Below, one piece after another: positions 22,339 through 32,797 of a DNA stretch of 64,000 nt (positions are counted from its first letter, which is position 1; every line of letters starts with the position of its first letter). The DNA lies in contig SDUX01000004.1 of the NCBI GenBank assembly GCA_008729055.1, positions 3,350,172 through 3,414,171 of the forward strand. Reading direction: 5' to 3'. Below the pieces are notes generated by a model, which was not told the origin of the DNA, made no database searches, and saw only the letters and a list, made by a program, of their open reading frames with translations. The position numbers were made by a program, and so were the translations under genes. Origin of the DNA: Pyropia haitanensis. Lineage: Eukaryota > Rhodophyta > Bangiophyceae > Bangiales > Bangiaceae.

Positions 22339-22810
22339 ATGGTGTCTACTCATCGGCAGATGGCGTTTGTGCCCGTCGCGGGCGGCCCCGCTGGCCTGGC
22401 CTCGCGGCGGGCGCCGGCCGCCGCGCGGGGGATGGTCACCCCCGCCCGGCCGCTGGGCCGGGTCGCGGCGCGTCGGCCGGTCCGCCGGGCGGGTGGCCGG
22501 GCGACGCCCGTTGCCAGCGTGCAGCCGGGGGATCGTACCAAAGATGGGGAGGAGGTGGTGGTGGCGGCCGCCGCCGACGGCAACGCGGCGGAGGAGGAGG
22601 ACACGAGGAGCGACAAGCAAAAGGAGATTGACAGGTTGAAGGCGGCTGAGAAGTACGTGGCGGCGGCGTATCGTCGACAGCGTGCTGCAGCGGGCTGACT
22701 GTGGGGGGCCCTTTAGGGGGGGTGGGCGTGATCCTCTGGCGCGTGTCGGTGTGGGATGGGCGCATGCATCTGACTCGCTGTCTCTGCGTTGCGGCGCCTG
22801 GTCACTGCAC

Positions 22811-22841
<31 letters not shown>

Positions 22842-23200
22842 GTCGTCTCTTTCTCTTCCCCCTCCGGTCACCCTGGCTCTCCAGATTTATCGAAATCGAT
22901 GAGGGCAACTATGAGTGCCCCACCTGCAACTATGTGTACGAGAAGAGCAAGGGCGAGTTCCTCTCGGGCATCAAGTCTGGGACCACGTTTGAAGACCTGC
23001 CGGCCAACTTTCGGTGCCCGTCGTGCAAGACGCCCAAGTCTGCGTTTGTGCCGATCAAGAAGGTCATTGCGGGTTTCGCCGACAACCAGAGCTACGGCAT
23101 TGGCACCAACAGCCTGACGGGGGGGCAAAAGTCGGCGCTGATCTATGGTGGCCTCGCTCTCTTCTTCTTGCTCTTCCTGTCTGGCTATCTGATCAACTGA
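22339..23200 (+). CDS. RBD1: Plastid membrane rubredoxin (RBD1-like), two exons
   Basis: Exon 1 is 22339-22652, exon 2 is 22885-23200, and the intron (232 bases) has donor GTACGT and acceptor CTCTCCAG. The join is 630 bases and 209 residues. Residues 1-75 are a basic Ala/Arg-rich plastid transit peptide that includes MAFVPV. Exon 1 ends DRLKAAEK and exon 2 continues FIEIDEGNYECPTCNYVYE, the rubredoxin domain. Iron ligands are Cys116, Cys119 (CPTC), Cys149 and Cys152 (CPSC). A C-terminal membrane helix SALIYGGLALFFLLFLSGYL ends the protein. This layout matches RBD1/RubA, a thylakoid rubredoxin needed for photosystem II assembly in algae, plants and cyanobacteria. The intron carries a 26-C run (22813-22838) upstream of its acceptor. 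The upstream frame is open but ATG 22339 gives the best transit peptide. Confidence 0.93.
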
Positions 23201-23887
23201 GGCGTAGGGTGGGGGTGGTGGGGAGGGGGAGGGGGCGGACGTTGCTGCTGCGGGGTACGCGACTGGCCAGAGCCGGAGGAAGGGTGGGTGTGTCACTGCA
23301 GGTGCAGCTGTGGCCGTGCTTGCCGGTGCGCTTGTGTGGGTGTGAGTGTGCGTTTGGGTGGGTGGGGTCCATGCGGTGCACGCGCGTATGGCGGACAGCC
23401 GCTGTTGTCTGGCGGGGCGGCGCCAGTGGGCAACACAGGGGCATGCTTGTTGCGCAACCGGTCTGGCGTGCGGCCGCGTGAGTGGGGAGAAAACCCGGCC
23501 GGTACTTCGCTCCTGTTCATCTCGCACCCGTCGTCACCTGCCTGGAAGGTCGTCCCGCTCGGTCGTCTGCTCGTTCGACGCCGGTGCGTTGCCTCGCCAG
23601 CTTCATCTGGAGCGGCAGCAGGAGGGTGGTGCTCGGGAGCCCGGTGAGAACAGCCAAGTGTCGCAAGGGAAACAAGAGAGACAAACGAAAAACAGACACG
23701 ACCAATAAAAGAGTAACAACACACACCAGCCTAGCAGCGGCTGCACGCGCCGCAGATGATCCCTGGTCCAAGCCCACAGCCCCCCACTCCCAGCCACCAG
23801 CTGTCCTCCCCAACAACCGTCCCACCTGGCCCACCCGCAGCCCGCCCCCGCACCACTCACGACGCACGCGCGCGCACGCGCGGCCGC
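23201..23887. other. Convergent intergenic region
   Basis: These are the 3' flanks of the rubredoxin gene and of the phosphotransferase gene, with GT-rich stretches near 23290-23370. No gene was recognised. Confidence 0.5.
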
Positions 23888-25297
23888 TCAGTCCAGTTTT
23901 TGGATGGAGAAGCAGCGGATGCGGAGGTGCGTACAGATCTGCGTAATCATACAGTAAATTCTCCAAGAGTTGAACACCGCGGACACGGTGAAGACGGCGG
24001 CCAGCATCGTCACGTTGGGCACCGGCGGCGGCGCGCCCCGCGCGGCGCCCCACGCCGCGTTGGCCGCCCCGGCCGCCATCGGCATGAGCGCCTTGAGGAA
24101 GAACGGGAACTGCGTGTGCGTCAGGTGCGAGAGGATGAGGCGGGAGACGAGGTAGAAAAAGTTGAAGCCCGACATCCACACCATCACCGCGGGGTAGGCG
24201 GCCCACAGGTCGGGCGCGGCGAGGGCCCACCCAAAGAGGGACGCGCTGAACACTGCAAACGGGATGGTAAAGCCCACCGCGCGGAGCAGCGTGCGCGGCT
24301 GGGACTGGCCGCACGCGCCCGCGTGGCGCCACGCCTCGTAGTAGTTGCACCCGACCGTCGGGACGATCAGCGGGATGGCCACCCACGCAAACAGGTGGCC
24401 TGCGCGGGCAAAATGAAACGGGCCGAGCGACACGGGCGACGACCAGATCTGCGGGCCCAGCGCGCCCGTCAGGATGTGCACCAGCGACATGAGGATGATG
24501 CCCTCGTTGGGCCCGTTGATTTCGCGCAGCACCATCGCGCCCGTAAAAAACTCTTCCAGCGTCGCCGTGTAGCAGACGAGGAAGCCCATGGACCACAGCA
24601 CCCACAGCGACCAAATGCCGGTGGTGCCCAGCTGCAGCGACGCGACCATACTCAGCCCCGACACGGAGATGTTGAGCGCGTCGCAGCCGTGATCAAACAG
24701 GTGGCCCAGCGGCGACGAGGAGCCCGTCCGCCGCGCCTGCCGCCCGTCCAGGTTGTCCAGCACCATGTACGAAAAGAGGCCGACGCCCACCGCCACGTAC
24801 ACGGGCCGCGGGGCGGGGGTGAGCAGGTCGGGCGAGTACCAGATGAGCGTCCAGTGCGTGACGAGGACGAGGATGAGGCCGATGAGGGTGACCAGGTTGG
24901 GCGCCAGCCACATGGGCAGGAACCGTACCAGCCGGTTGTACAGCGGCCCCATCACCAGCCGGTACGTGATGGACAGGTCCGCGCCACGGTTCTTGTACGC
25001 AGTGAGCGCCGCGAGCTGCCGCTGGTTAAACTGCGCCCGGTACAGGGCGCGGCCGACCGCCGTTCTCCGCGCCTCACCGAGGAGCGTCGACTCGGACAAC
25101 TCCAACGCGGTCGGCTCTGCCGACGCCTCGGTAAACGCCGACCGGTTGAGGTCGCCGCCGCCCGCGGCCGCGTCGGCGGCGGCGGCGGCCGCCGCCGCCG
25201 CCGCCGCCGCCGCCGCCTCCGCCTCCACCGCCGCCACCCGTGTCCCGGCCTTTGGGGTGGCCATCGCGGGGGGCGTCCGCGGCGTCCGCACCGTCAT
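23888..25297 (-). CDS. AAPT: Ethanolamine/cholinephosphotransferase (CDP-alcohol phosphatidyltransferase)
   Basis: This is a single exon of about 469 residues. It catalyses the last Kennedy-pathway step, transfer of phosphoethanolamine or phosphocholine from the CDP-alcohol to diacylglycerol, in the ER/Golgi membrane. The CDP-alcohol phosphotransferase motif D-G-x2-A-R-x8-G-x3-D-x3-D is complete in DNLDGRQARRTGSSSPLGHL followed by FDHGCD, about residues 181-206. Around it are PMWLAPNLVTLIGLI before the motif and about seven to eight hydrophobic helices after it, as in EPT1/CPT1/AAPT. Whether it prefers choline or ethanolamine cannot be read from the sequence. An Ala run of about 16 lies near residue 30. 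The start at 25297 is followed by a second ATG at 25264. A 30-base G-run (25308-25337) sits 10 bases before the ATG, i.e. C30 in the presumed leader. Confidence 0.93.
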   Translation of the reverse strand: MTVRTPRTPPAMATPKAGTRVAAVEAEAAAAAAAAAAAAAADAAAGGGDLNRSAFTEASAEPTALELSESTLLGEARRTAVGRALYRAQFNQRQLAALTAYKNRGADLSITYRLVMGPLYNRLVRFLPMWLAPNLVTLIGLILVLVTHWTLIWYSPDLLTPAPRPVYVAVGVGLFSYMVLDNLDGRQARRTGSSSPLGHLFDHGCDALNISVSGLSMVASLQLGTTGIWSLWVLWSMGFLVCYTATLEEFFTGAMVLREINGPNEGIILMSLVHILTGALGPQIWSSPVSLGPFHFARAGHLFAWVAIPLIVPTVGCNYYEAWRHAGACGQSQPRTLLRAVGFTIPFAVFSASLFGWALAAPDLWAAYPAVMVWMSGFNFFYLVSRLILSHLTHTQFPFFLKALMPMAAGAANAAWGAARGAPPPVPNVTMLAAVFTVSAVFNSWRIYCMITQICTHLRIRCFSIQKLD

Positions 25298-26037
25298 GGA
25301 CGGCGCAGGGGGGGGGGGGGGGGGGGGGGGGGGGGAAGCGGCCGGCGGGGCGGCGGCGGGGGGGTGGCGGACGCCGCGCGGCGCGGGGCCAGGCGCGGGG
25401 TGTGGCGGGCGGGCGGGGGCGGCGGGGGGGGGGGCGCGGCGGTGGCGGCACGCCGCGACGGGGCACGGCCGCCCGCGCCATCGCCCGGCAGCGGGCCCCG
25501 CGCCGACGACCGTGAGCTGGGGGGGGGGGGGGGGGGGGGCCCGTCGGTGGGGGCCCGTTTTGGCACTGTGGCAGCTGCATGGCGGGCCGGGGCCACGACG
25601 GCTGGTCACCCAACTCTATCCGCGACCGTCCGGCGCGGCCGCCGGCGGGGCTCCCCCAGTCACAATTCGCTGTTGGGGACAGCAATGGCCATGGATGTTC
25701 AAGGGCGCTCTGTCCCTTGATGATTGGATCTTGTCAGCAGCTTACATACATGGTCACCACAGATCATCTCGTGACTCATGGTGAACGGAACTTTGAACAG
25801 ATCTTGTCAGATTTTCGTTCACGGTTGAAAAGTGCGTCTCGCCAAGCCGTGTACTTCTTTTTTTCGGCGCATGCAATTTAGGAGAGATCAAGCGTCCATC
25901 GACGTCGCCGTCTGCAACGGCCCCCGCCCGGACGGTCGCGGCGTGTGTGCGACGGCGGCCGCTCGAGGCCACCGTCCACGCCCGCCGCCACCGTCCCGCC
26001 CGCCGCCCCCCCCCCCGCCCCCCAGCAGCGACCCATC
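25298..26037. promoter_or_regulatory. Shared divergent promoter region
   Basis: About 740 bases separate the starts of the phosphotransferase (-) and NSUN5 (+) genes, so both promoters must lie here or within it. A G30 run is next to the left gene and a less GC-rich, AT-containing segment at 25680-25880 is central. No specific core element can be assigned with confidence. Confidence 0.45.
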
Positions 26038-26193
26038 ATGGCCAAGTCACGGCGGTTGAAGCGCGGCATCGCAGCCGCGGCGGTGGCCACCCCCTCTGGC
26101 CCGTCCAAGCGGCAGAAAAAGGCCGCCAAGGCGGCGGCGCAGTCTGCCGGCGGCGGCGGCGGCCCCGGCAACCCCGGCGACGGCAGCCCCGCA

Positions 26194-26233
<40 letters not shown>

Positions 26234-26411
26234 TGGCCGGCGGCGCCAGCGACCCGCCCCCCCCCCCCTCTCCCCCCCGCGCCCCCCCCCGCACGTGGGT
26301 CCCCCGCGACTGGGAGGCCGCGCCCGCCGCGCCCGCCGCGCCCGCCGCGCCCGGCAGCCGCCACTCCACCACCTACGCCCAAGCCGCCACCATCCTGTCG
26401 ACGCTCCTCGC

Positions 26412-26451
<40 letters not shown>

Positions 26452-27618
26452 CCCCCCCCCCCCTCCCCCACCGCCCTGTGCTTGGCGCCGGGGGTAACCA
26501 ACAAGCGCGCCGTCTACGCGCTCGTCATCTCCACGCTCCGCCACCGGCGGCTGCTCGCCGACGTGGCGCGGCGGGCGCGCGTCGACGCCGTCTCGCCGCG
26601 GCTGGCGGCCAACCCCGCCCTCGGGCTGCTCCTCCTGTACGACCTGCTCCTGTCGGGCGGCCGGTTTGCCGCGCACGGGCCGGTGGAGCGGGCGCTGGTG
26701 CGGGCGCGGCCCAACTTGGCGGCCGCCCTCCGCGCGGCGCTGCGCGACGCGGGCGCGCCGACCGCCGCGGCGCTCGCGCTGCCGCCGCCGCCGCCGCGGC
26801 CACGGTACGTGCGGGCCAACGCGCTGCGGGGGGGGACGGTGGCGGAGGTGCTCCGCGCGTTTGGGGGGGGGGGGGGGACGCTGCCGCCACCGCCGGCACC
26901 GCCGGGACGGCCGCGGCCGCGCGCGCCGCCGGGACGGACGCGGCCGCGCGCGCCGCCGGGACGGACGCGGCCGCGCGCGCCGCCGGGACGGCCGCGGCCG
27001 CGCACGCCGCCGGGACGGACGCGGCCGCGCACGCCGCCGCGGCAGCGGGCGGCGGCGCCGCGCCCCGCGCGACGCGCGTCGGCCCGCCCTTCCCCGACCT
27101 GGTCCGCGTCGCGCCCGGCGTGGCGGTCCACGACCACCCCCTCCTCCGCGCCGGCCGGGCGGTCGTCCAAGGCAAGAGCAGCTGCCTGCCGGTGGTGGCG
27201 CTGCTCGACTCGCTCGCGGGCGGGCCGCCCATCGCGGGCTGGGCCGCCGCTGACGCGACCGCCGCGCCGGGCAACAAGACGGTGCAGCTGGCGGCGGCGC
27301 TCGCCGCCGCCGCCGCGGGGCCGGTCGTCGCCGTGGAGCGCGACGCGGCGCGCGCGCGGGCGCTCCGCGAGACGCTCTCCCGGACGGGCGCCGCGGGCCA
27401 CGTGCGGCTGGTGCGGGGGGACTGGCTGACCGACGCGGCGGTCGCGGCGGCGGTGGCGGGGGTGGCGGTGGTGCTCGTCGACCCGAGCTGCTCGGGGTCG
27501 GGCACCCGCGCGCGCCGGATGGACCGGCTGGTCGAGGGTGCCGCCGCCGCCGCCGGGGGTGACGGCGCCGGCGACGGGGGGGGGGGGGAGGGGGCACCGC
27601 CACCACCACCACCGCCGC

Positions 27619-27651
<33 letters not shown>

Positions 27652-28380
27652 CTACCAGGACCGCCTTGCACGCCTGGCGGCGGTGCAAACGCAGATGCTG
27701 TCGCGCGCGCTGGCCATCCCGTCGGCGCGGCGGGTCGTCTACTCAACGTGCTCGGTGGAGGTGGCGGAGAACGAGGCGGTCGTTGCCGCCGCGCTGGCCG
27801 CCGCGCCCCGCGGCGGCGGCGGCGGCGGCGCCGCCGCCGCGTGGCGCGTCCACCCGGCGCTGCCGGGCTGGGCCCGCCGGGGGGTGGCCGCGCCGGGCGT
27901 GCCGCCGGCGGTGGCACGCGCGTGCCTCCGCGCGGAGGAGGAGGCGGACGAGACGGACGGTACGTGGGTGGGGGGGTGGATTGCTGAGAGGGAGGCGCAG
28001 ACGGCGCGGGGAGGGAGGGAGGGGGGTGGGGGGGGGGCTGCGGACGGCAGGGAGCCACTTGCGGGGGAGGGGGGCGGGTGGGGGGGGGGGTGGGGGGGGG
28101 GGGGGGGGTTTGGACACCGCCACCCACCGGCCGGCGGGTGGGTGGGCGCAGCGGCCGCGCCACGCCGCGGCGGGCTGGCGGCGGCGGCGGCGGCGGCGGC
28201 CGACCGGCCGGCGGTGGACCCAGCACTAACGCCGCGGTCCGCGGTTGCGCTCGCCGTGTGGCTGGGATGGGGGTGTGGCGTGCGGGGGGGGGGCGCGCGC
28301 CGCCGCGCGCGGCCGCCGTGCCGACCCGCGGTGCAGGTTTTTTTGTCGCCGTCTTTGCGCGCGACGCGGCGGCGGCCTAG
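26038..28380 (+). CDS. NSUN5: NSUN5-type rRNA (cytosine-5) methyltransferase, two exons, two frame breaks
   Basis: NSUN5/Rcm1 methylates a cytosine of large-subunit rRNA in the nucleolus using SAM. The N-terminus (MAKSRRLKRG, basic) is followed by the RNA-binding part (YAQAATILSTLL, NKRAVYALVISTL, RPRYVRANALRGGTV). The catalytic domain has DLVRVAPGVAVHDHPLLRAG, AAPGNKTVQLAAAL (SAM binding), VVLVDPSCSGSG (motif IV Cys) and VVYSTCSVEVAENEAVV (catalytic TCS). The last coding piece after a 377-base intron (27960-28336, donor GTACGT, acceptor GTGCAG) rebuilds DETDGFFVAVFARD, matching the family's GFFVAV ending, with TAG at 28378. The frame shifts twice: at or after the G15 run 26863-26877, and at the G13 run 27576-27588; each needs one more base. 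Five 27-base direct repeats lie at 26902-27036 between conserved parts. Confidence 0.88.
26902..27036 (+). repeat. Five 27-base tandem repeats inside NSUN5
   Basis: Units of CCGGGACGGACGCGGCCGCG plus seven bases repeat five times, with small changes at positions 10 and 22. The unit is nine codons, so copy-number change leaves the frame intact. It encodes an Ala/Gly/Thr/Asp-rich linker before the catalytic domain. Confidence 0.85.
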
Positions 28381-29111
28381 GCGGCGCGCACGGCCGCGGC
28401 GCTAGTGCCGCGCGGGCGGGCGGGGTGGGCGGACGGGCGGGTGGGTGGGTGGGTGGGTGGGTGGGCGGGTGGGTGGGTGGGTGGGTGGGCGGGCGGGTGG
28501 GTGGGTGGGTGGGTGGGTGGGAGGACGGTAGCCGGCCGGCAGACGGGCGGGCAGGCCGTGGCCGGCGGGCCGCGGCGGCCGCACCCCGCCCGCGGCCGGC
28601 GGCGCCCGCCGGCAGCGTCGACGGCCCACCACGGCGGGGCCCACCGCGGGGCGGGGCGTGCGCCACGGCCGACGCGGCGGGGCACAGCAGGGACAAAAAA
28701 AAAAAAAGCGCACCGCGACGCCGCGTCCGCGCGCGGCGGCGCCCCCCGACGCGGGCGGCGGCGCCCCCACGCGGCGGGCGGCACGCGCGCCCGCCGCGGC
28801 GGCGGCGACTCGCCAGCCGTACCCGCGCGCGGCACGCCGCCGCCGCCACACCCCCCTGCCGCCAACGCCGCGCAGCCGCCGACGCCGTGGCGGCCCGCCC
28901 CGCGTCTCCCCCCCCCCCCCCTCGCTCAAAGCTCGCAATGCCACCAGCGCCACCGCTGTTCACCCAACGCCCATAACCCCCCCCCCCCCCAACCCTCCCC
29001 CCCACTCCCCCCAACACGCCTCTCCCCCGTGCCGCCGCGCCGCACGGCACCACACCACGCCGCGGCGGCGGCGCCCCCCCCCCCCCCCCCGCCCCCCCCC
29101 GCCGCCGCGCC
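28381..29111. other. Convergent intergenic region, low complexity
   Basis: It lies between the 3' ends of NSUN5 and prefoldin 2. It starts with the GGGT array at 28414-28523, then GC-rich triplets, a short A-run at 28695 and pyrimidine-rich DNA. No gene was recognised. Confidence 0.5.
28414..28523 (+). repeat. GGGT/GGGC tandem array 2
   Basis: This is a near-perfect tetranucleotide array of GGGT with GGGC interruptions, about 110 bases, just 3' of NSUN5. It is the same unit as the array at 18333-18440 and is a strong candidate for serial G-quadruplexes on the plus strand. Confidence 0.88.
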
Positions 29112-29934
29112 TCACGCGCCCTGCCCCCGCTCGCGGATGTTGTACGTGCGGGTGAGCTCGGCGAGGGCGGCCTCCGCCTCGGCGAGGCGGGCGGCGCTCT
29201 CGCGCATGACGCCCTCCAGGCGGGTGCGCTCGGCGGTGAGGACCGGCACCACCTCGCCGACGGTGCGGGTGGAGAGGACGGAGCCGACCTGGTGCCAGCA
29301 GCGGCGGCTGGGGGGGAGCGGCGCCAGCTGCCGCAGCACCAGGCTGCGCGGGGCGCCAGGGGGGGGGGGGGGGTCGCGACAAGCCGCCAGGCGAGCAACA
29401 GCGCAGGAGAAACAAAACAAAAAAACAAAACAAAAAAAAGACGACGGACCAAACGACGCCACACCGTTAGCACGTTGCCGCATGAGGCGACCCGGCGACG
29501 ACGCGAGGGCATGAGCGGGGCGCAACAGCAGGGGGGGGGGGGGGGGTGGCGGCCACCCGTGCCCCCACACAGGGCGAGCGGTGCCGAGGGGGGGGGGGAA
29601 GGGGACGCGCGCACCGTCGCGAGCCGCCGCGCCGCCGCGGCCGCCGCGTCGACCCTAGACGGCAGCGGCCGTCGGCGGCGGCCGGCACGCCGCCGGGCAC
29701 GCTGGACGCGGCCGCCGGCGCGGCGCCCGCGGCGCCCCCCACCGCGCCCACCGTCGGGTCGACGGCGGCCGCGGCGGTGCGCGGCGCCCCCACGCCGCCC
29801 GCGCGGCGGCCGCGGCGGCGGCCGCGCGCAGACGCCCGCCCCCAGCATCCCACCCGCCGCACGCCAGTGGCCAAGCGCGTGCGCCAGCCAGCCGCCACGT
29901 GCCTTGTTCGCTGCCAAAAACGCTGGTGTAGCCC

Positions 29935-29975
<41 letters not shown>

Positions 29976-30307
29976 ACCATCCGCCGCCCCCACCGCAGCC
30001 GCCACCACCACGACGACCCCGGCGCACCCCCCCGGCGCGCGCGCGCGCGCGCCCGCCACAAGTGGCCACCCCCAACGTACTCATGCTCCGCCCGATCCCC
30101 GTCCGCCTCCTGGACGGCCTGCGCCAGGTTGGCCACCACCGCCCGCAGGTTCTGGTACCGCTCAATGACCGCCTTTTGGGCGTCGGCGCTCATGCCCGCC
30201 GCGGCGGCGGCGGCGGCGGCGCCGCCACCGCCGCCGCCGCCGCCGCCGGGCGGCGGGGGGGCGGCCGCCGCGCCGCCGCCGGCGGCGACAACCTTGGAAT
30301 CCGCCAT
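29112..30307 (-). CDS. PFD2: Prefoldin subunit 2, two exons
   Basis: Prefoldin is the cytosolic hexamer that hands unfolded actin and tubulin to CCT; subunit 2 is a beta-type subunit. Exon 1 (30307-30081) has an Ala/Pro/Gly N-tail, then SADAQKAVIERYQNLRAVVA and NLAQAVQEADGDRAEH, the first coiled-coil helix. Exon 2 (29343-29112) gives LVLRQLAPLPPSRRCWHQVG, SVLSTRTVGEVVPVL and the second helix ending TYNIRERGQGA. This matches the family order (helix, the C[WFY]xxVGxVLxxRTVxEVxPxL hairpin, helix, HNIR-like end). The 737-base intron has donor GTACGT and acceptor CGCGCAG, and the join is 459 bases, an exact 153 codons (152 residues). The intron contains a 40-base C-run on the plus strand (29936-29975). 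Confidence 0.9.
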
Positions 30308-32039
30308 GGGAGGGGCGGAGGGGGGAGGGTGGGGGGGAGGGGGCAGCAGGGTATCGGCGACGCCACGCGCGCTGCCCGCGGCACAGAAGGTGGGCGGTCC
30401 GTGACGAGGGGGTGGGGGGCGGACGCAAGGCGGCGTGGGCGGCCGCACACGAGGGCGCCTTGCGTTGCGCCGCGCGCGGAAGAGGTGGCCGACGACGTGC
30501 GCAACGGCCCTGGGAACAGCAGCTCAATTCCTTCTGACGCATGTTGGCAGAACAATATACGTGGATGAAAGTATTTCGTTCCTATGTGATGTCCAAATAG
30601 TGGATGCCCATATTTGAACTAAGTTCCGGGCTCTTCGCTGTCCAAAAGAGAAGAAATGGTGTGAACAAAGTATGAACGGACATCGGGAACAAGAGCCTTC
30701 CAAGAAAAGCAAGTGGGTGAGGAGCCAAGTGGCCACGCGACGAATTGGGTGCCGCGTTCGGGACCACGCCGGTGGCTGCTACTACCCCGGAAGGGGTGGG
30801 AGGGAGAGGTGCCACCCGCAGCGCGCCGTGGGAATAAGACCGCGCGCGGCCGCATCCATACACGGCAAAAGACGATCCAGGGGGGCGGGCGCAGCCGCGT
30901 GGGAGCGGCTCGACGAGCACCCCTGGGCGGAGGGGAGCGCCAGCGAAACGGAACGCGCGTGCGGGCGTCGACGGCGGCAGCTGCGCGTCCGGGTTCAGGA
31001 CACGGCGGGGAAGCCTGGCGGGACGGCTGCGAGCGCCGCCACCCGCTGCCGATTCCCCGCCTACCGCCGCCGCCGCGTGCGCCGGGAGGCGCGAGGGGAG
31101 GGGGAGGAAGCGGCAGCTGGGCAGAGTGGGGGGGGGTACCGCCGCGGCGCGTCGCCGCGCCGGTGGAACGACACGTCCACCGCGGCGCGTCCAGAGCGGG
31201 CGGCCGCCGCCGCCTGTCCAGCCGCCGTGGCGCACGGCGGCGTCGAGGCGACCGCGTGACCCGCCTGTGCTGCCTCCCGCCGCCCTCCCTGCTACCCCCT
31301 CCCCATCCCCCCCAACGCCCCACCCTCACCACGTGCACCGGCTACGCCGAACACTCCCCCCCTCACGCACGGCAGCCCCGTCCAGCAGCGGTCGCCCGCC
31401 TTCTCCCCCACGCCAAACCGTCTGGCCCCACCCGGCGGCTGCACCGGCACTCCCCGTCCCGAAACAAACGCCCCCCCACCCGACGGGGGAGGGCCCCGCC
31501 ACCAACGCAGCGGGCGCGGCGCCCGCCGCCGGTGCCGGTGCGGCCATGTCACGGGCGGAAGCGACAGGCAAGGGGGGGGGGGGGTTGTGGATTGGGCAAC
31601 AAGGGGGGGGCGCGCGTGCCACCACCAGTGGCGGTGGCGGCCGTGGCGGGAGTGTAGGGCGCGACAGGTGCCATACCCGCGGCAGCCGTGCAAGCCGCGA
31701 CACGTACAGCAGCCGCGGCGGTGGCCGCCGCCACCGCCTCGGCGGAGGATATCGGCGCGCCCGCCGCCGCCGCCAGTACCGCATCGTCGGCAATATCCCC
31801 CTCACATCCATCGCGGCTGACGCGCTTGCGGGAACGCGGGTGCGCCGGCCCCGCCGCCCCCTGCCGTCCCCCCCGAGCCATCCGCTCCCCTGCTAGCCGC
31901 TCAGGAGCTGCCGCGGACCCCACCCCCCCGAGCCTGGTGCCCCGCCCCTCCCCGCCCTCGCTCCAACACCTCCCGCCCTCCTTAAGCGTCTCCCACCGCG
32001 CCGGTTCATCAGGCACCCCAAGCCGCCAGCGCGCGGCGA
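30308..32039. other. Intergenic, no supportable gene
   Basis: A less GC-rich island lies at 30530-30720, upstream of prefoldin 2, then GC-rich mixed DNA follows. An open minus-strand frame of about 160 codons ends at 31549 and overlaps the next gene's stop by ATGA, but it is Ala/Gly-rich with no recognisable domain, so it is not called. Confidence 0.4.
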
Positions 32040-32797
32040 TCATACGGGCTCGGCCGCCAGCGCGGGCGCCCGCCAGCCCGCCCGCCCGCCCGCTGCACCG
32101 CCGCCGCCGCTGCCGTCGCCGCCACCGCCGCCGCCGCCGCCGCTGCCGCTGTCGCCACTGCCGCCACCGCCGTCGCCGCCGCCGCGGCCGACGCCGCGGG
32201 CGCTGCGGCGGGGGCGCTTGGTGCCCCTTCCCGCCACGGCTGCCGCCGCCGTCGCTGGTGCCACGGCCGCCGCGGGTGGTGATGCTTGCGCGGGTGCCGC
32301 CCCAGCCGCCGCCGCCCCGGTAGTGGCTGCCCTTCCCCCGCCGCCCTCCTCGGCCTCGTCGACCTCGCCCCCCTCCTCAGATGCTTCCCCCTCTTCCCCA
32401 CCCTCCCCCTCCTGCCCCTCCTCCCCCTCCCCCTCCTCCTCATCCGACAGCACAAACACGTCGGACACCCCCCCAAACGAGATGCGCCGCCGACGCCGCC
32501 CGCCAGCGCCACCCACTTCGTCCCCCCCCCCACCATCCCCCCCCCATCATCTCTCCCTCCTCCTCGCCCCCCCTCCGTCACCCCCGTCGCCGCCGCCGCC
32601 GCCGCCGCCGCCGCCGTCTCCTCCTTCTCCCGTGCCGCCTCGACGGCGTACCAGCCCGCGACGGCCGCCGCCCGCGCGGCGGCGGCGGCGGTGAGGGCGG
32701 CCGCCTCGGCGGCGAGCGCCGCCCGCGCCGCCCGCACCGCCGCCGCGCGGCGGATGGCGGCGGCGACGCGCAGGCGCCGCGTGCGCGAGTGCCGCAT
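32040..32797 (-). CDS. Hypothetical acidic, probably nuclear protein (frame break)
   Basis: I do not recognise this protein. From the ATG at 32797 it has a basic, Ala-rich, helix-forming N-terminus (MRHSRTRRLRVAAAIRRAAA, continuing with AVAGWYAVEAAREKEE). One frame away it continues GRRRRRISFGGVSDVFVLSD, then a long Glu/Gly/Asp-rich acidic tract, a basic TKRPRRSARG patch that looks like a nuclear localisation signal, and a Gly/Ser tail. The switch falls between two C-runs (32522-32531 and 32537-32545), and one extra base would join the halves into about 252 residues. The non-random charge distribution and the ISFGGVSDVFVLS segment suggest real coding sequence. It could equally be two unrelated frames in low-complexity DNA. 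Confidence 0.4.

Noticed and set aside
31549..32043. Minus-strand frame of about 165 codons overlapping the acidic-protein stop by ATGA
   Set aside because: Such coupling is a bacterial feature not expected here, and the product is Ala/Gly/Arg low complexity.
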